Source: an uncultured Collinsella sp.
GTDB lineage: Bacteria; Actinomycetota; Coriobacteriia; Coriobacteriales; Coriobacteriaceae
Length of the DNA: 64,000 nucleotides
Assembly: GCA_900541675.1 (NCBI GenBank)
Contig: UQKU01000001.1
Location: forward strand, 124,001 to 188,000
Direction: 5' to 3'
The translations under genes were made by a program, and so were the position numbers. Position 1 is the first letter of the stretch. Each line of letters opens with the position of its first letter. Shown in pieces: positions 27,283 through 36,414 of this stretch. A model generated the notes under the pieces. It was given only the letters and a program-made list of their open reading frames with translations. It was not told the DNA's origin and searched no databases.

Positions 27283-30153
27283 ATGAGTCGCCGCAACACC
27301 GAGCTGCTCTTGCTCATCGCCTCGGCGTTCCCCGTCATCCTGCTGTATGCGATGTACGTCCTCACCGCGGGCGCTGCCATCTCCTTTGAGACGCTCGCCG
27401 TACCGATCGGCCTCTTTGCCGCCTTTGCCGCGGCCCACATTGCCGTGCGCATCTTGGCGCCCGGTGCCGACCCCGCCATCCTGCCCATTGTCTTTGTGCT
27501 TTCGGGCATCGGCATCACGTTCGTGACGCGTCTCGCCCCCGCTCTCGCCATCTCACAGCTCATCATCCTGTTTGTCTCGGTGGCGCTCATGGTGGGAACG
27601 CTCGCGTTGGTTAAGAACCTCGACGTAGTCATGCGCTACAAGTACACCTTTGGCATTATCGGCATCATTCTGCTGATGCTGCCTATCTTTATCGGCACCA
27701 CGATCTCGGGCTCCAAGCTGTGGATCCGCATCGCGGGCTTTACCATCCAGCCCGGCGAGTTCGCCAAGGTCTTTATCGTGCTGTTCCTGGCCGGGTACCT
27801 GGCCGAGAACCGCGAGCTGCTCTCCATCTCCAACCGCAAGATCCTGGGCTTTAAGATCCCTCGCCTGCGACTGCTGCTGCCGCTGTTTGCCGTGTGGGGT
27901 GTGTGCCTGCTCGTCGTCGTCTTCGAACGCGATCTGGGTTCGGCCGTGCTGTTCTACACCATCTTCTTGCTGATGCTCTACGTTGCCACGGGACGATTCT
28001 CGTATGTCGTTATCGGCCTTGCGCTCTTAGCCGTTGGAGCCGTGGGCGCCTACAAGTTCCTGTCTCACGTTCAGGTGCGTTTCCAGGTTTGGGTCGATCC
28101 GTTTAAGGACGCCCAGGGCCAGGGCTACCAGATCGTCCAGTCGCTCTTCTCGCTTGCCGATGGCGGTCTGGTCGGTGTTGGTATCGGCAACGGCATGGCC
28201 AACAACATCCCCGTCGTCGAGTCCGACTTTATCTTCTCGGCTATCGGCGAGGAGATGGGCCTTTTGGGCGGCGGCGCCGTGCTCATCCTGTTTATGCTCT
28301 TTGCCGTGCGTGGTCTCACCACGGCCGCCCGCGCTAAATCCGACCTCGCAGCCTTTAGTGCCACGGGCCTTACGGCCGCCATCAGCTTCCAGGCCTTCTT
28401 GATCGTTGGCGGCGTAACCCGCCTGATCCCGCTGACCGGCGTCACCCTGCCCTTTATGAGCCAGGGCGGCTCCTCGCTGCTGGCGAGCTTTATCATCGTC
28501 GCGCTCCTGCTGCGCGCCGGTGACGAGGCGACCGGACGCGAGGCCGAGCTTACCGGCACCGGCACCATGACCGCCATCACCGATGATCAGGTCGCATCTG
28601 CCGCCGCCCCGACGGGCACGCGCTTTGCTACCTCGTCTTCCTACGGCAACGGTAGCCATTCCGTCGGCTCGCGCATGCGCCGTCGCCTGCTCGACACGCC
28701 TGAATCCGGTGTGCTCGGCCGCGTTGCGCTCGCCAACCGTCTAACCCGTGCGGTGCTCGCCTTTACGGCGCTGTTCGCCATCCTTATCGGCAACCTCACC
28801 TATGTCCAGGTCATCAAGGCCAAGGACTATCAGGATATGCCGACCAACAACCACACCATCGCCCGCTCCAAGTACATCCAGCGCGGCTCCATCATCACGT
28901 CCGACGGCGTGACGCTGGCCGAGTCGCTGCAGCAGGAGGACGGCACCTACGTACGCTCCTACCCCAACGGCAACCTGGCAGCGCACGTGGTTGGCTACGT
29001 GAGCCAGCAGTTTGGCACTACCGCCACCGAGAGTGTCATGAACGACACGCTCACCGGCTCTAAGGATTACTCCAGCTGGAACAACGCCATCGCGTCGCTC
29101 GCGGGCCAGACCCAGCCGGGCAACACCGCCAAGCTCACCATCGACTCGCGTATCCAGACGGCGGCCGAGCAGGCGCTCAAGGGCTTTAAGGGCGCTGTAG
29201 TGGTCATCGACCCGCGTACCGGCGCGGTACTCGCATGTGCCAGCTCGCCCACCTACGACAACACCAACATCGACGCCCTGCTGCAGGCGGGCGGCGGCGA
29301 GGACGGCTCCATGTACAATCGCGCCATGGACGCGCTGTACACGCCGGGCTCCACGTTTAAGGTCGTTACGCTTTCCGCGGCACTCGAGACCGGTACCGCC
29401 AGCCTTACCAGTACCTACCAGGCGCCCGGCTCCATGGACATCGGCAACGCACCGGTCACCAACTATGCCAACGAGAGCTACGGCACCATCAGCCTGCAGC
29501 AGGCCTTTGCCGTGTCTTCCAACGTCGTCTTTGGCCAGGTGGCAAACGAAGTTGGCGCAAACACGCTCGTGCAGTTTGCCAACGCCTTTGGCTACGGCCA
29601 AAAGCTCGGCCAGGACCTGACCTCCGCGGCCTCCATCATGGCCGACCCGTCGCTCATGACCGAGTGGGAGACCGCCTGGGCCGGCGCCGGCCAGCCTGTC
29701 GGCATGGACCACACGCCCGGGCCGCAGACCACCGTCATGCAAAACGCCGTGATTGCCGCCGCCATCGCTAACAGTGGCGTGGTCATGGACCCGTACTTTG
29801 TAGCCCAGGTACTCGCCCCGGACGGAACTGTGGTCAAGACCACGCAGTCCCGCTCGCTGGGTCAGGCCGTCAGCTCCGCCACGGCCGACCAGGTCAAGCA
29901 GGCCATGCTCGCCGTCGTCCAGTCCGGTACCGGAACCGATGCCCAGGTCCCCGGCGTCAAGGTCGCCGGCAAGACCGGCTCGGCCGAGATCGGCGGCACC
30001 AACGTCAACTCGATGTTCGTTGGCTTTGCACCTTACGATTCACCCACGGTCGCCATCTCGGTGGCCTTGGAGGATTACGACAAACACGACGTCAAGGCGG
30101 CCAAGATTGCCGGCATCGTCCTGACCGCGGCGCTCGCCGCACAGGGAGCGTGA
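27283..30153 (+). CDS. SEDS glycosyltransferase-class B PBP fusion (RodA/FtsW-PbpA)
   Basis: 956 residues from the ATG at 27283 (AAAGGGAG nine bases upstream; an earlier GTG at 27274 abuts that site). Residues 1-430 are a complete SEDS lipid II polymerase: ten or so helices, the GYQ loop after VDPFKDAQGQ and VESDFIFSAIGEEMGLLGG. After a short linker and one transmembrane helix (about 490-510) comes a class B penicillin-binding protein: active-site STFK at 690-693, SSN at 745-747 and KTG at 897-899. In mycobacteria rodA and pbpA are separate adjacent genes; here they are one chain, so polymerase and transpeptidase are obligatorily paired. It functions in wall synthesis during elongation or division. 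Confidence 0.94.
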   Translation: MSRRNTELLLLIASAFPVILLYAMYVLTAGAAISFETLAVPIGLFAAFAAAHIAVRILAPGADPAILPIVFVLSGIGITFVTRLAPALAISQLIILFVSVALMVGTLALVKNLDVVMRYKYTFGIIGIILLMLPIFIGTTISGSKLWIRIAGFTIQPGEFAKVFIVLFLAGYLAENRELLSISNRKILGFKIPRLRLLLPLFAVWGVCLLVVVFERDLGSAVLFYTIFLLMLYVATGRFSYVVIGLALLAVGAVGAYKFLSHVQVRFQVWVDPFKDAQGQGYQIVQSLFSLADGGLVGVGIGNGMANNIPVVESDFIFSAIGEEMGLLGGGAVLILFMLFAVRGLTTAARAKSDLAAFSATGLTAAISFQAFLIVGGVTRLIPLTGVTLPFMSQGGSSLLASFIIVALLLRAGDEATGREAELTGTGTMTAITDDQVASAAAPTGTRFATSSSYGNGSHSVGSRMRRRLLDTPESGVLGRVALANRLTRAVLAFTALFAILIGNLTYVQVIKAKDYQDMPTNNHTIARSKYIQRGSIITSDGVTLAESLQQEDGTYVRSYPNGNLAAHVVGYVSQQFGTTATESVMNDTLTGSKDYSSWNNAIASLAGQTQPGNTAKLTIDSRIQTAAEQALKGFKGAVVVIDPRTGAVLACASSPTYDNTNIDALLQAGGGEDGSMYNRAMDALYTPGSTFKVVTLSAALETGTASLTSTYQAPGSMDIGNAPVTNYANESYGTISLQQAFAVSSNVVFGQVANEVGANTLVQFANAFGYGQKLGQDLTSAASIMADPSLMTEWETAWAGAGQPVGMDHTPGPQTTVMQNAVIAAAIANSGVVMDPYFVAQVLAPDGTVVKTTQSRSLGQAVSSATADQVKQAMLAVVQSGTGTDAQVPGVKVAGKTGSAEIGGTNVNSMFVGFAPYDSPTVAISVALEDYDKHDVKAAKIAGIVLTAALAAQGA

Positions 30154-30285
30154 TGCCCATGATTGAATCGGACACCCGAGGCGCGCCGCGGCCGAAGAGT
30201 TAGCGGCAACGCGCCACACGGCCCCAGCGGCCATATCGTAGGTACTGCACACATCGTTGAGCGAATAGTTATGTTAGGAGCAGGA

Positions 30286-32247
30286 ATGGAACAGAGGGTC
30301 CTCGGGGGAAGATACCTCCTCAAGGATAAGGTGGGGACAGGCGGCATGGCGACCGTCTACCGTGCACAGGACCAGGTCCTCGACCGCACGGTAGCCGTCA
30401 AGATCATGCTGCCGCAGTATGCTGGCGACGCAACCTTCGCCGCACGCTTTAAGCAGGAGGCCCAGGCAGCAGCCGGTCTCTCCTCCCCCTATATCGTGGG
30501 CGTCTACGATTGGGGCAAGGACGGCGACACCTATTACATCGTCATGGAGTACCTGCGCGGCACCGACCTTAAGAGCGGCATCAAGAGCCACGGCGCCCTC
30601 GACCCCAAGAAGGTCGCCCAGATCGGCTCGCAGATCAGCTCCGCGCTTTCGGTCGCCCACAAGCACGAGATCATCCACCGCGACATTAAGCCGCAGAACA
30701 TCATGGTGCTGCCAGACGGCAACATCAAGGTGATGGACTTTGGCATCGCGCGCGCCAAGAACAGCCACCTCACGCAAGACAACAACGTGCTGGGAACCGC
30801 CCACTACGTCAGCCCCGAGCAGACCCGTGGTCAGGACCTCGGCCCCACCTCGGATATCTACTCGCTGGGCGTCGTGATGTACGAGTGCGCCACCGGCCGC
30901 GTTCCCTTTGACGGTGACGACGCTATCTCGGTCGCACTCAAGCAGGTCAACGAGCTGCCTATTCCGCCGAGCCAGATCAACTCCGGTGTCGACGCCGACC
31001 TTGAGCGCATCATCCTCAAGTGCATGGAGAAGGACCCGGCAAACCGCTTCCAGACCGCCGACGAGCTGCGTCAGGTGCTCAACAGCTACCTGTCGGGCCG
31101 TGCCGTCAACATCTCGGAGCCCACGCGCATCATCGGTGCCCCCGGTGAGCTGGGCGCCACCAAGACTCGCGAGCTTTCCGATCAGACGCGCGCCATGGTG
31201 CGTCCCGTCTCGGGCGTGAGCGGCCAGAATACCGCCCGTAGCTCGGTTTCGGGCTCCACCGGCTCCTACGAGGTCGAAAAGCCCAAATCCAACAAGAACA
31301 AGATCATCGCCGCCGTGGTGGCAGCCGTTGCCGTCATCGGTATCGTGGTGGCCTTTGCCACAGGACTCTTTGGCGGCGAGCAGGTCACCGTGCCCGATGT
31401 GCTAGGCAAGGACCAGCAGACTGCCGTCGAGCAGATCAAGGAAGCCGGCCTCGAGGTCGGCACCATCGACCAAAGCTACAACGACGATGTCGACGAGGGC
31501 AAGGTCGCCGAGCAGACGCCCAACGGCAACACCAAGAAGGCCAAGGGCACCAAGGTGAACCTGGTAATCTCCAAGGGCCCCAAGCCCTCCGAGAAGGTCG
31601 AGGTTCCCCGGCTGGTCGGCCTGACCAAGGACCAGGCAGAAGCCGCGCTGGCAAGCGTTGGCCTGAAGGGCAACGCCTCCGAGGAGGCCAACGAGGCCGA
31701 TGAGGGCCAGGTCTTTGAGCAGGGCACCGAAGCCGGTAAGGAAGTCGAGAAGGGCACGACCATCTCGTACAAGGTCTCGAGCGGCCCGGATACCACGTCC
31801 GTCCCCGACCTGACCGACATGACCGAGGCCCAGGCGCGCAACGCCCTCGATATGGCAGGCTTTGGCGTCGACGTGAGCTACCAGGAGAACGACTCGGTTA
31901 CCGAGGGCACCGTGATCAGCTGGAACCCCAGCGGTAAGCAGAAGCCCGGCGCCACGATTACCGTCGTCATTGCCAAGAAGTCCGGCAAGGCCAGCGTTCC
32001 GGGTAACCTGTACGGCAAGAGCATCTCCGCCGCCGTCACCGCGCTCAACAACGCCGGGTTCTACAACATCGCGTTCTGCGACCAGAACGGCAACCCCGTG
32101 AGCGGCAACGAAAACGCCACCGTTACGGGCGTCTCCCCCACCGGCAAGCAGTCCACCGACAGCACGATTACGCTGACGGTCGCACTTTCTGGTTCGGGTT
32201 CGGGCTCTGGCTCGGGCACGGGCGACGATTCCGGTACGACCAACTAG
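30286..32247 (+). CDS. pknB: Ser/Thr protein kinase PknB with PASTA repeats
   Basis: 653 residues from the ATG at 30286 (AGGAG five bases upstream; earlier in-frame starts lack this). Canonical kinase: GTGGMATVY, VAVKIM, HRDIKPQNIM, DFGIA. A juxtamembrane linker follows, then one transmembrane helix (about 340-362) and four extracellular PASTA units, each about 65 residues and starting VTVPDVLG, VEVPRLVG, TSVPDLTD and ASVPGNLY. PASTA units bind muropeptides or lipid II, so the kinase reports wall status. A Gly/Ser-rich tail ends the protein. Last gene of the operon, followed by a strong terminator. Confidence 0.96.
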   Translation: MEQRVLGGRYLLKDKVGTGGMATVYRAQDQVLDRTVAVKIMLPQYAGDATFAARFKQEAQAAAGLSSPYIVGVYDWGKDGDTYYIVMEYLRGTDLKSGIKSHGALDPKKVAQIGSQISSALSVAHKHEIIHRDIKPQNIMVLPDGNIKVMDFGIARAKNSHLTQDNNVLGTAHYVSPEQTRGQDLGPTSDIYSLGVVMYECATGRVPFDGDDAISVALKQVNELPIPPSQINSGVDADLERIILKCMEKDPANRFQTADELRQVLNSYLSGRAVNISEPTRIIGAPGELGATKTRELSDQTRAMVRPVSGVSGQNTARSSVSGSTGSYEVEKPKSNKNKIIAAVVAAVAVIGIVVAFATGLFGGEQVTVPDVLGKDQQTAVEQIKEAGLEVGTIDQSYNDDVDEGKVAEQTPNGNTKKAKGTKVNLVISKGPKPSEKVEVPRLVGLTKDQAEAALASVGLKGNASEEANEADEGQVFEQGTEAGKEVEKGTTISYKVSSGPDTTSVPDLTDMTEAQARNALDMAGFGVDVSYQENDSVTEGTVISWNPSGKQKPGATITVVIAKKSGKASVPGNLYGKSISAAVTALNNAGFYNIAFCDQNGNPVSGNENATVTGVSPTGKQSTDSTITLTVALSGSGSGSGSGTGDDSGTTN

Positions 32248-32299
32248 TCGCCACCCCACCGCTCATCACGGCTCTCGCCGCAAACATATTCGCTCACAG

Positions 32300-32340
32300 G
32301 CGCCCGCTTGCTTCCCCAGCAAGCGGGCGCTTCGTTTTTG
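32300..32340 (+). terminator. rho-independent terminator of the pknB operon
   Basis: Perfect 13-bp stem GCGCCCGCTTGCT/AGCAAGCGGGCGC with a 5-base loop, followed by TTCGTTTTTG. Confidence 0.93.
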
Positions 32341-32351
32341 GCATGACATGA

Positions 32352-32422
32352 ACCAGAAGAGCCCGGTACCGTGACGGTGTACCGGGCTCGATCAATCTCT
32401 GGTGTCCCCGGGCTGATTCGAA
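32352..32422 (-). repeat. duplicated tRNA-Arg 3' end plus downstream hairpin
   Basis: This 71-base unit repeats, with few differences, the segment 32482-32550 that contains the last 23 bases of the tRNA-Arg gene (T-loop TTCGAA to CCA) and the following AGCCCGG...CCGGGCT hairpin. The two copies are 130 bases apart. Duplicated tRNA 3' ends are typical scars of site-specific integration, but no integrase is present in this window. Confidence 0.75.
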
Positions 32423-32527
32423 AACTCCCCCCGCGGGGAAATTGGTGACGCGGGTTTCGACGGCTCGAACCCTGCCCTTAGACCAGAAGAGCCCGGCACC
32501 GTAGCGGTACCGGGCTCGACAAATCTC

Positions 32528-32603
32528 TGGTGCCCCCGGGCGGATTCGAACCGTCGACACCCGCTTTAGGAGAGCGGTGCTCTATCCCCTGAGCTACGGA
32601 GGC
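32528..32603 (-). tRNA. tRNA-Arg (CCT anticodon)
   Basis: 76-base cloverleaf including encoded CCA. The acceptor stem is GCCTCCG/CGGGGGC with a T-G pair, the D-arm GCTC/GAGC, and the anticodon stem CCGCT/AGCGG around loop CTCCTAA, giving anticodon CCT. The T-arm GACGG-TTCGAAT-CCGCC has one A-C mismatch. Reads the AGG Arg codon. Confidence 0.95.
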
Positions 32604-32673
32604 ATGTCGTATTAGTGTAGCAGATTTACGCCACTAACATGCAGCGCACAGCCGCTCTTCAAGATAGTCATCT

Positions 32674-32728
32674 GCGACGTTCTTTAATGACAAGTCGTTT
32701 AAGAACGTCCCTAATAACTACCCAACGA
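32674..32728. repeat. dispersed hairpin repeat (GACGTTCTT family), copy 1
   Basis: GACGTTCTTTAATGAC faces GTCGTTTAAGAACGTCCC, close behind the DUF956 gene stop. The same words recur in a longer inverted repeat at 36331-36411. It may terminate the PTS operon. Confidence 0.65.
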
Positions 32729-33127
32729 CTAGTTGCCTTTGTGGAAAAGGTTCTTGATGACGGAGGGGATGCTCTTGGCGCCCTTGGCCGTCACATCGAT
32801 AAAGTCGGGCGAACGAACGAGCTTGTCCTCGTCAATGTACTTACGCACCGCGCGAAGCGTTTCCTTGTCATTGCGCGTCGAAAACGTAAAGTGGCCATTC
32901 TCTTTGGTAAAGATGGCAAAACGCGTAATCTTCTTGGTGCCGCGCAAAACCTCGGCGGCAATATAGTCGACCTCGTCCCACGGGATTTGGATATAATCCT
33001 CGGGATTACGCTCGTTATAGTACTCAAACGCCTTATTGCCCACCATCACGTTACCGTGACTGGTAAGCCCCATCAGGCAGGTTGCCGGCGTTGCCAAATC
33101 GACCGTGTTGTTCTGAGATTGCGCCAT
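32729..33127 (-). CDS. DUF956 family protein (ManO-like)
   Basis: 132 residues from the ATG at 33127, which has GGAGGGCGAGG upstream; a longer frame to 33178 is unsupported. It matches the DUF956 family, which almost always follows mannose-type PTS operons (called ManO in lactobacilli). No membrane segment. Role unproven; probably regulation of the mannose PTS. It is separated from the IID gene by about 120 bases but reads in the same direction. Confidence 0.82.
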   Translation of the reverse strand: MAQSQNNTVDLATPATCLMGLTSHGNVMVGNKAFEYYNERNPEDYIQIPWDEVDYIAAEVLRGTKKITRFAIFTKENGHFTFSTRNDKETLRAVRKYIDEDKLVRSPDFIDVTAKGAKSIPSVIKNLFHKGN

Positions 33128-33247
33128 ACGCGCCTCGCCCTCCAATAAAAACAATCGGACCGCATCCAGTGTACCCACCGGGTGCGGTCCGTTTCAATGG
33201 CTCAAAAGCCCTTGCCTAGCAACTCTCGGTCTTAAGCCGAAGCGTGC

Positions 33248-34168
33248 TTACATGAAGCCGCAGACGCGACCGATGATGCCGACGGCGAAGAGAGCCAGGA
33301 TGATGACGATCGGGCTGACCTTCTTCTTGAGGAGCTTGCAGACCAGAAGGGTCAGGCACACGGCGGCAAGGCCGGGGATGAGCTGATCGAGGTTGGCCTG
33401 AAGCGTGGTGACCTTCACTGGGTCGAGTGCGTTGGCACCGACAGAGCTGTACATCGTCAATGCCTGCTTGATGCCCTCAGAACCGGCGGGCAGGTTGGCC
33501 CAGTCGATATAGGCGCCAGCGGACTGCGTGACCTTGGAGACGACCGGGGTGAAGGAGATGGACACCCAGCGCTCGACCAGGGCGCCGATGATGAACATAC
33601 CCAGGATGGAAGCACCCTCGGTGACCTTGCCCATCAGACCGCCGGAGAGGTCCTTGGCGATGGAGGAGCCGACCTTGTAGCCAAACTCCTGCGTGTACCA
33701 CAGGAAGGCGTAACGGATGATGTTCCACGCGAAGAAGAACAGCAGCGGACCGGCGATGCTGCCGGACAGGGCCAGGGAAGCGCCCAGTGCGCCCAGAATC
33801 GGGCGAAGGGTGAACCAGAAGGCGGGGTCGCCGACGCCGGCGAGCGGGCCCATCATACCGACCTTGACGCCCTGAATGGCGACGTCGTCAATCGGAGCAC
33901 CGTTGGCGCGCTCCTCCTCGAGGGCGAGGGTAACGCCAATGACGGGGGCGGAAACATAGGGGTGGGTGTTATAGAACTCCAGGTGGCGCTTAAGAGCGGC
34001 AATCTGGTCATCCTTGCTGGTGTAGAGCTTCTTGATCGCAGGGATCATTGCGAAGCACCAGCCGCCGTTCTGCATACGCTCGTAGTTCCACGAGCCCTGA
34101 AGGAACTGATGACGGAAGCAAACCTTCTTACGGTCAGCCTTGGTGAGCTGAATCTTGTTCTCTGCCAT
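33248..34168 (-). CDS. manZ: PTS mannose-family transporter subunit IID
   Basis: 306 residues from the ATG at 34168, downstream of AGGAGG. Starts MAENKIQLTKADRKKVCFRH; the segment FLQGSWNYERMQNGGWCFAM and the GPLAGVGDPAFWFTLRPIL loop are IID signatures. The C-terminus is membrane-embedded. With IIC it forms the sugar channel of the mannose-type PTS. It is 16 bases after the IIC stop. Substrate is likely mannose, glucose or a related hexose; exact specificity not determinable. Confidence 0.93.
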   Translation of the reverse strand: MAENKIQLTKADRKKVCFRHQFLQGSWNYERMQNGGWCFAMIPAIKKLYTSKDDQIAALKRHLEFYNTHPYVSAPVIGVTLALEEERANGAPIDDVAIQGVKVGMMGPLAGVGDPAFWFTLRPILGALGASLALSGSIAGPLLFFFAWNIIRYAFLWYTQEFGYKVGSSIAKDLSGGLMGKVTEGASILGMFIIGALVERWVSISFTPVVSKVTQSAGAYIDWANLPAGSEGIKQALTMYSSVGANALDPVKVTTLQANLDQLIPGLAAVCLTLLVCKLLKKKVSPIVIILALFAVGIIGRVCGFM

Positions 34169-34184
34169 ATGTATCACTCCCCTC

Positions 34185-35003
34185 CTACTCGTAATCGTTC
34201 AGAATGTCGCCGAGCGGGTCACCGGAGCCACCGCCCATGCCGCCACCCTGCTTGGCCAGATCCTTAAGGCCAAGGTAGATGAGGGCAAGGGAGATGCCGA
34301 TGAGGCCAAGGGCGATCAGCGTGAGCTGAGGGATGGCAGCAAGGACAAAGCCGAGGATGAAGAACGGCCAGGTCTCCTTGGTGGCCATCATGTTGATGAC
34401 CATGGCGTAACCGACGGAAGCGACCATGCCGCCGCCGACAGCCATGCCGCCGGACAGCCAATCGGGCATAGCGTTAAGCGCGTTGGTAACGGCCTCGGCC
34501 GGGATGATGCACAGAAGTACTGCCGGGATGGCGATACGAACACCCTGCATGAGGATGCCGGCGTACTGCCAACGCTCGATGCCGGCGAAGTCGCCCTTCT
34601 CGGCGCAGGCGTCCATGGCGTGAACCATAGCGGTAGCCAGGGTACGGCAGATCATGGTCAGGAACAGACCAGCGACCGACAGCGGGACGGCGACGGCGAT
34701 GGCGGCGGTAACGGCCTTGGCCGAATCGGTGGCGCCACCGTTGAGGGCGAGCACCATGATGATCGAAGAAGCGACCGAGGCCAGAGCGGCGTCAGGCGCG
34801 ACGGCGGCGCCGACGTTAGCCCAGCCAAGGGCCATCATCTGGAGCGAACCGCCCAGGAGGATGCCCTCCTGAAGGTGACCGGTTACGAGACCGATAAGCG
34901 TGCATGCCACAAGCGGCTGATGGAACTGGAACTCATCCAGAATGCCTTCCATACCGGCAAGCAACGCGACAATCGCAACAAGCAGAATAGTGATTGCAGA
35001 CAT
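34185..35003 (-). CDS. manY: PTS mannose-family transporter subunit IIC
   Basis: 272 residues with about eight hydrophobic helices and the IIC segment GILLGGSLQMMALGWANVGA. The Gly-rich tail and cytoplasmic end are normal. It forms the membrane translocation unit with IID. It is 18 bases after the IIAB stop, within the same operon. Confidence 0.94.
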   Translation of the reverse strand: MSAITILLVAIVALLAGMEGILDEFQFHQPLVACTLIGLVTGHLQEGILLGGSLQMMALGWANVGAAVAPDAALASVASSIIMVLALNGGATDSAKAVTAAIAVAVPLSVAGLFLTMICRTLATAMVHAMDACAEKGDFAGIERWQYAGILMQGVRIAIPAVLLCIIPAEAVTNALNAMPDWLSGGMAVGGGMVASVGYAMVINMMATKETWPFFILGFVLAAIPQLTLIALGLIGISLALIYLGLKDLAKQGGGMGGGSGDPLGDILNDYE

Positions 35004-35021
35004 GTATCGGACCCTCCTTTA

Positions 35022-36011
35022 CTATGCTTGAGCGGCCAGTTCGGCCTTAGCTTTCTTCAACATGGCGTCGAGATCCTCGGAGGAATCCGAAGGAACCTTG
35101 CGGACCTCGAACTTGACGCCCTTGGCCTTGAGAGCCTCGATGGTCTTGACATCGTCATCGCCCATAGCGACAGCGTTAGTGACGACGACCTTGCCCTTGG
35201 AGTGGGCCATGGAACCGATGTTGGCTTCCTTGATGTCGACGCCGGCCTCGATGGCCCTGAGCAGATCCTGCGGGTTCTCGAACAGCAGCATCGCCTTGGT
35301 GTCGCCAAAGCGCGTGTCCTTGACGACCTCGGCCATCTTCTTGATAGGCACGACGTTGGCGTGGACTCCCGGAGGGGCAGCCTGCTCGATCATGGTCTTG
35401 CGGAGCTCGTCGTGAGCAACGCCGTCGGAGACCACGATGATGCGGTTGGGGTTGATCTGCTTGGTCCACGTGGTGGCCACCTGACCATGCAGCAGGCGCG
35501 TGTCGATACGGACGTGGGCGATCTTGATGTGCCCGTCGCCGATCACCGTTCCCGGAGGAATGGCACCCGCAGGAGCAGCGGCGGCCGCAGCCGGCTTCTT
35601 CTCCTCGGGCTCCAGAGACTCGGGCTTGACGCGCACGCCGGCCTTAGCCTCAGTCACGAGATGTTTTGCGATCGCATGTGCAGTGTTCTTTGCGTCAAAG
35701 CGCTGCGAATATGCCTCGATGAGCATAGGCAGGTTGACACCGGTGACGATAGCCCAGGAATCGTGGCCCTCGATGAGCCCGCTGATCTGGTTGAACGGCG
35801 TGCCGCCCCACAGATCAACGAGGAAGAGCACCTGCTCCTGGTCCTCGAAGGAAGCGATTGCCTCCTCGACCTTGGCACGGAAGTCGTCGGGGCCCATGCT
35901 CGGCTCGAGCGAGACCACGGCAACAGACGGCTGATCGCCAAAGACCATCGAGCCCGTCTGCTTGATTCCAGCCGCCAAGTCACCATGGCTAGCAAGAACA
36001 ATACTTACCAT
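35022..36011 (-). CDS. manX: PTS mannose-family subunit IIAB
   Basis: 329 residues from the ATG at 36011 (AAGGAGG seven bases upstream). IIA domain (1-130) with phosphorylated His in SHGDLAAG; an Ala/Pro-rich linker (about 145-160); IIB domain (165-325) with the active His in DTRLLHGQVATTW. It passes phosphate from HPr to the incoming sugar. First gene of the operon. Confidence 0.95.
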   Translation of the reverse strand: MVSIVLASHGDLAAGIKQTGSMVFGDQPSVAVVSLEPSMGPDDFRAKVEEAIASFEDQEQVLFLVDLWGGTPFNQISGLIEGHDSWAIVTGVNLPMLIEAYSQRFDAKNTAHAIAKHLVTEAKAGVRVKPESLEPEEKKPAAAAAAPAGAIPPGTVIGDGHIKIAHVRIDTRLLHGQVATTWTKQINPNRIIVVSDGVAHDELRKTMIEQAAPPGVHANVVPIKKMAEVVKDTRFGDTKAMLLFENPQDLLRAIEAGVDIKEANIGSMAHSKGKVVVTNAVAMGDDDVKTIEALKAKGVKFEVRKVPSDSSEDLDAMLKKAKAELAAQA

Positions 36012-36058
36012 CACATAACCTCCTTTTTGTCTACGTAATTCCTACACGACAGTTATGG

Positions 36059-36287
36059 AGTATAGCTGCAAATACAGCAGAATTGTTTGAAAAACTGCAA
36101 AAGGTAGCATTATTTGTTTAAACGTCTTAATTTGTTACAAGTTGATTACATTCCAGCATCATTGGCTGATCTGCCGCTGATAACTGATACCCAACCAATA
36201 CTTACACGACGGATATGCGCATGCTGTCATTATTACCGCTTTTAAACAGATGCAAACGTGCTGAGACTGAAGCTATTTCGTTTAAAC
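36059..36287. promoter_or_regulatory. PTS operon upstream region with repeated GTTTAAAC sites
   Basis: A possible -10 (TATACT on the minus strand, 36059-36064) precedes manX; no -35 was evident. The palindrome GTTTAAAC occurs at 36116-36123 and 36280-36287 in matching contexts (TATTTG- and TATTTCG- on the left, CT a few bases to the right). A variant TTTTAAAC is at 36240-36247. These may be regulator sites. The region is AT-rich compared with its surroundings. Confidence 0.4.
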
Positions 36288-36330
36288 AGCTATGCCTTGA
36301 CTAATGGCGAGCGATATGCTCTAGCAAAGT

Positions 36331-36411
36331 AGTTATTGGGGACGTTCTTAAATGGCTAGTCATTGGGGACGTTCTTTTTCGACTAGTCGTTTAAGAACGT
36401 CCCCAACGACT
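36331..36411. repeat. dispersed inverted repeat (GGGGACGTTCTT family), copy 2
   Basis: Arms of about 31 bases containing TTGGGGACGTTCTTAAA and its near-complement, with an extra partial copy of the left word between them. It lies at the stop of hypA and may act as its terminator. Related to 32674-32728. Confidence 0.7.
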
Positions 36412-36414
36412 AAG

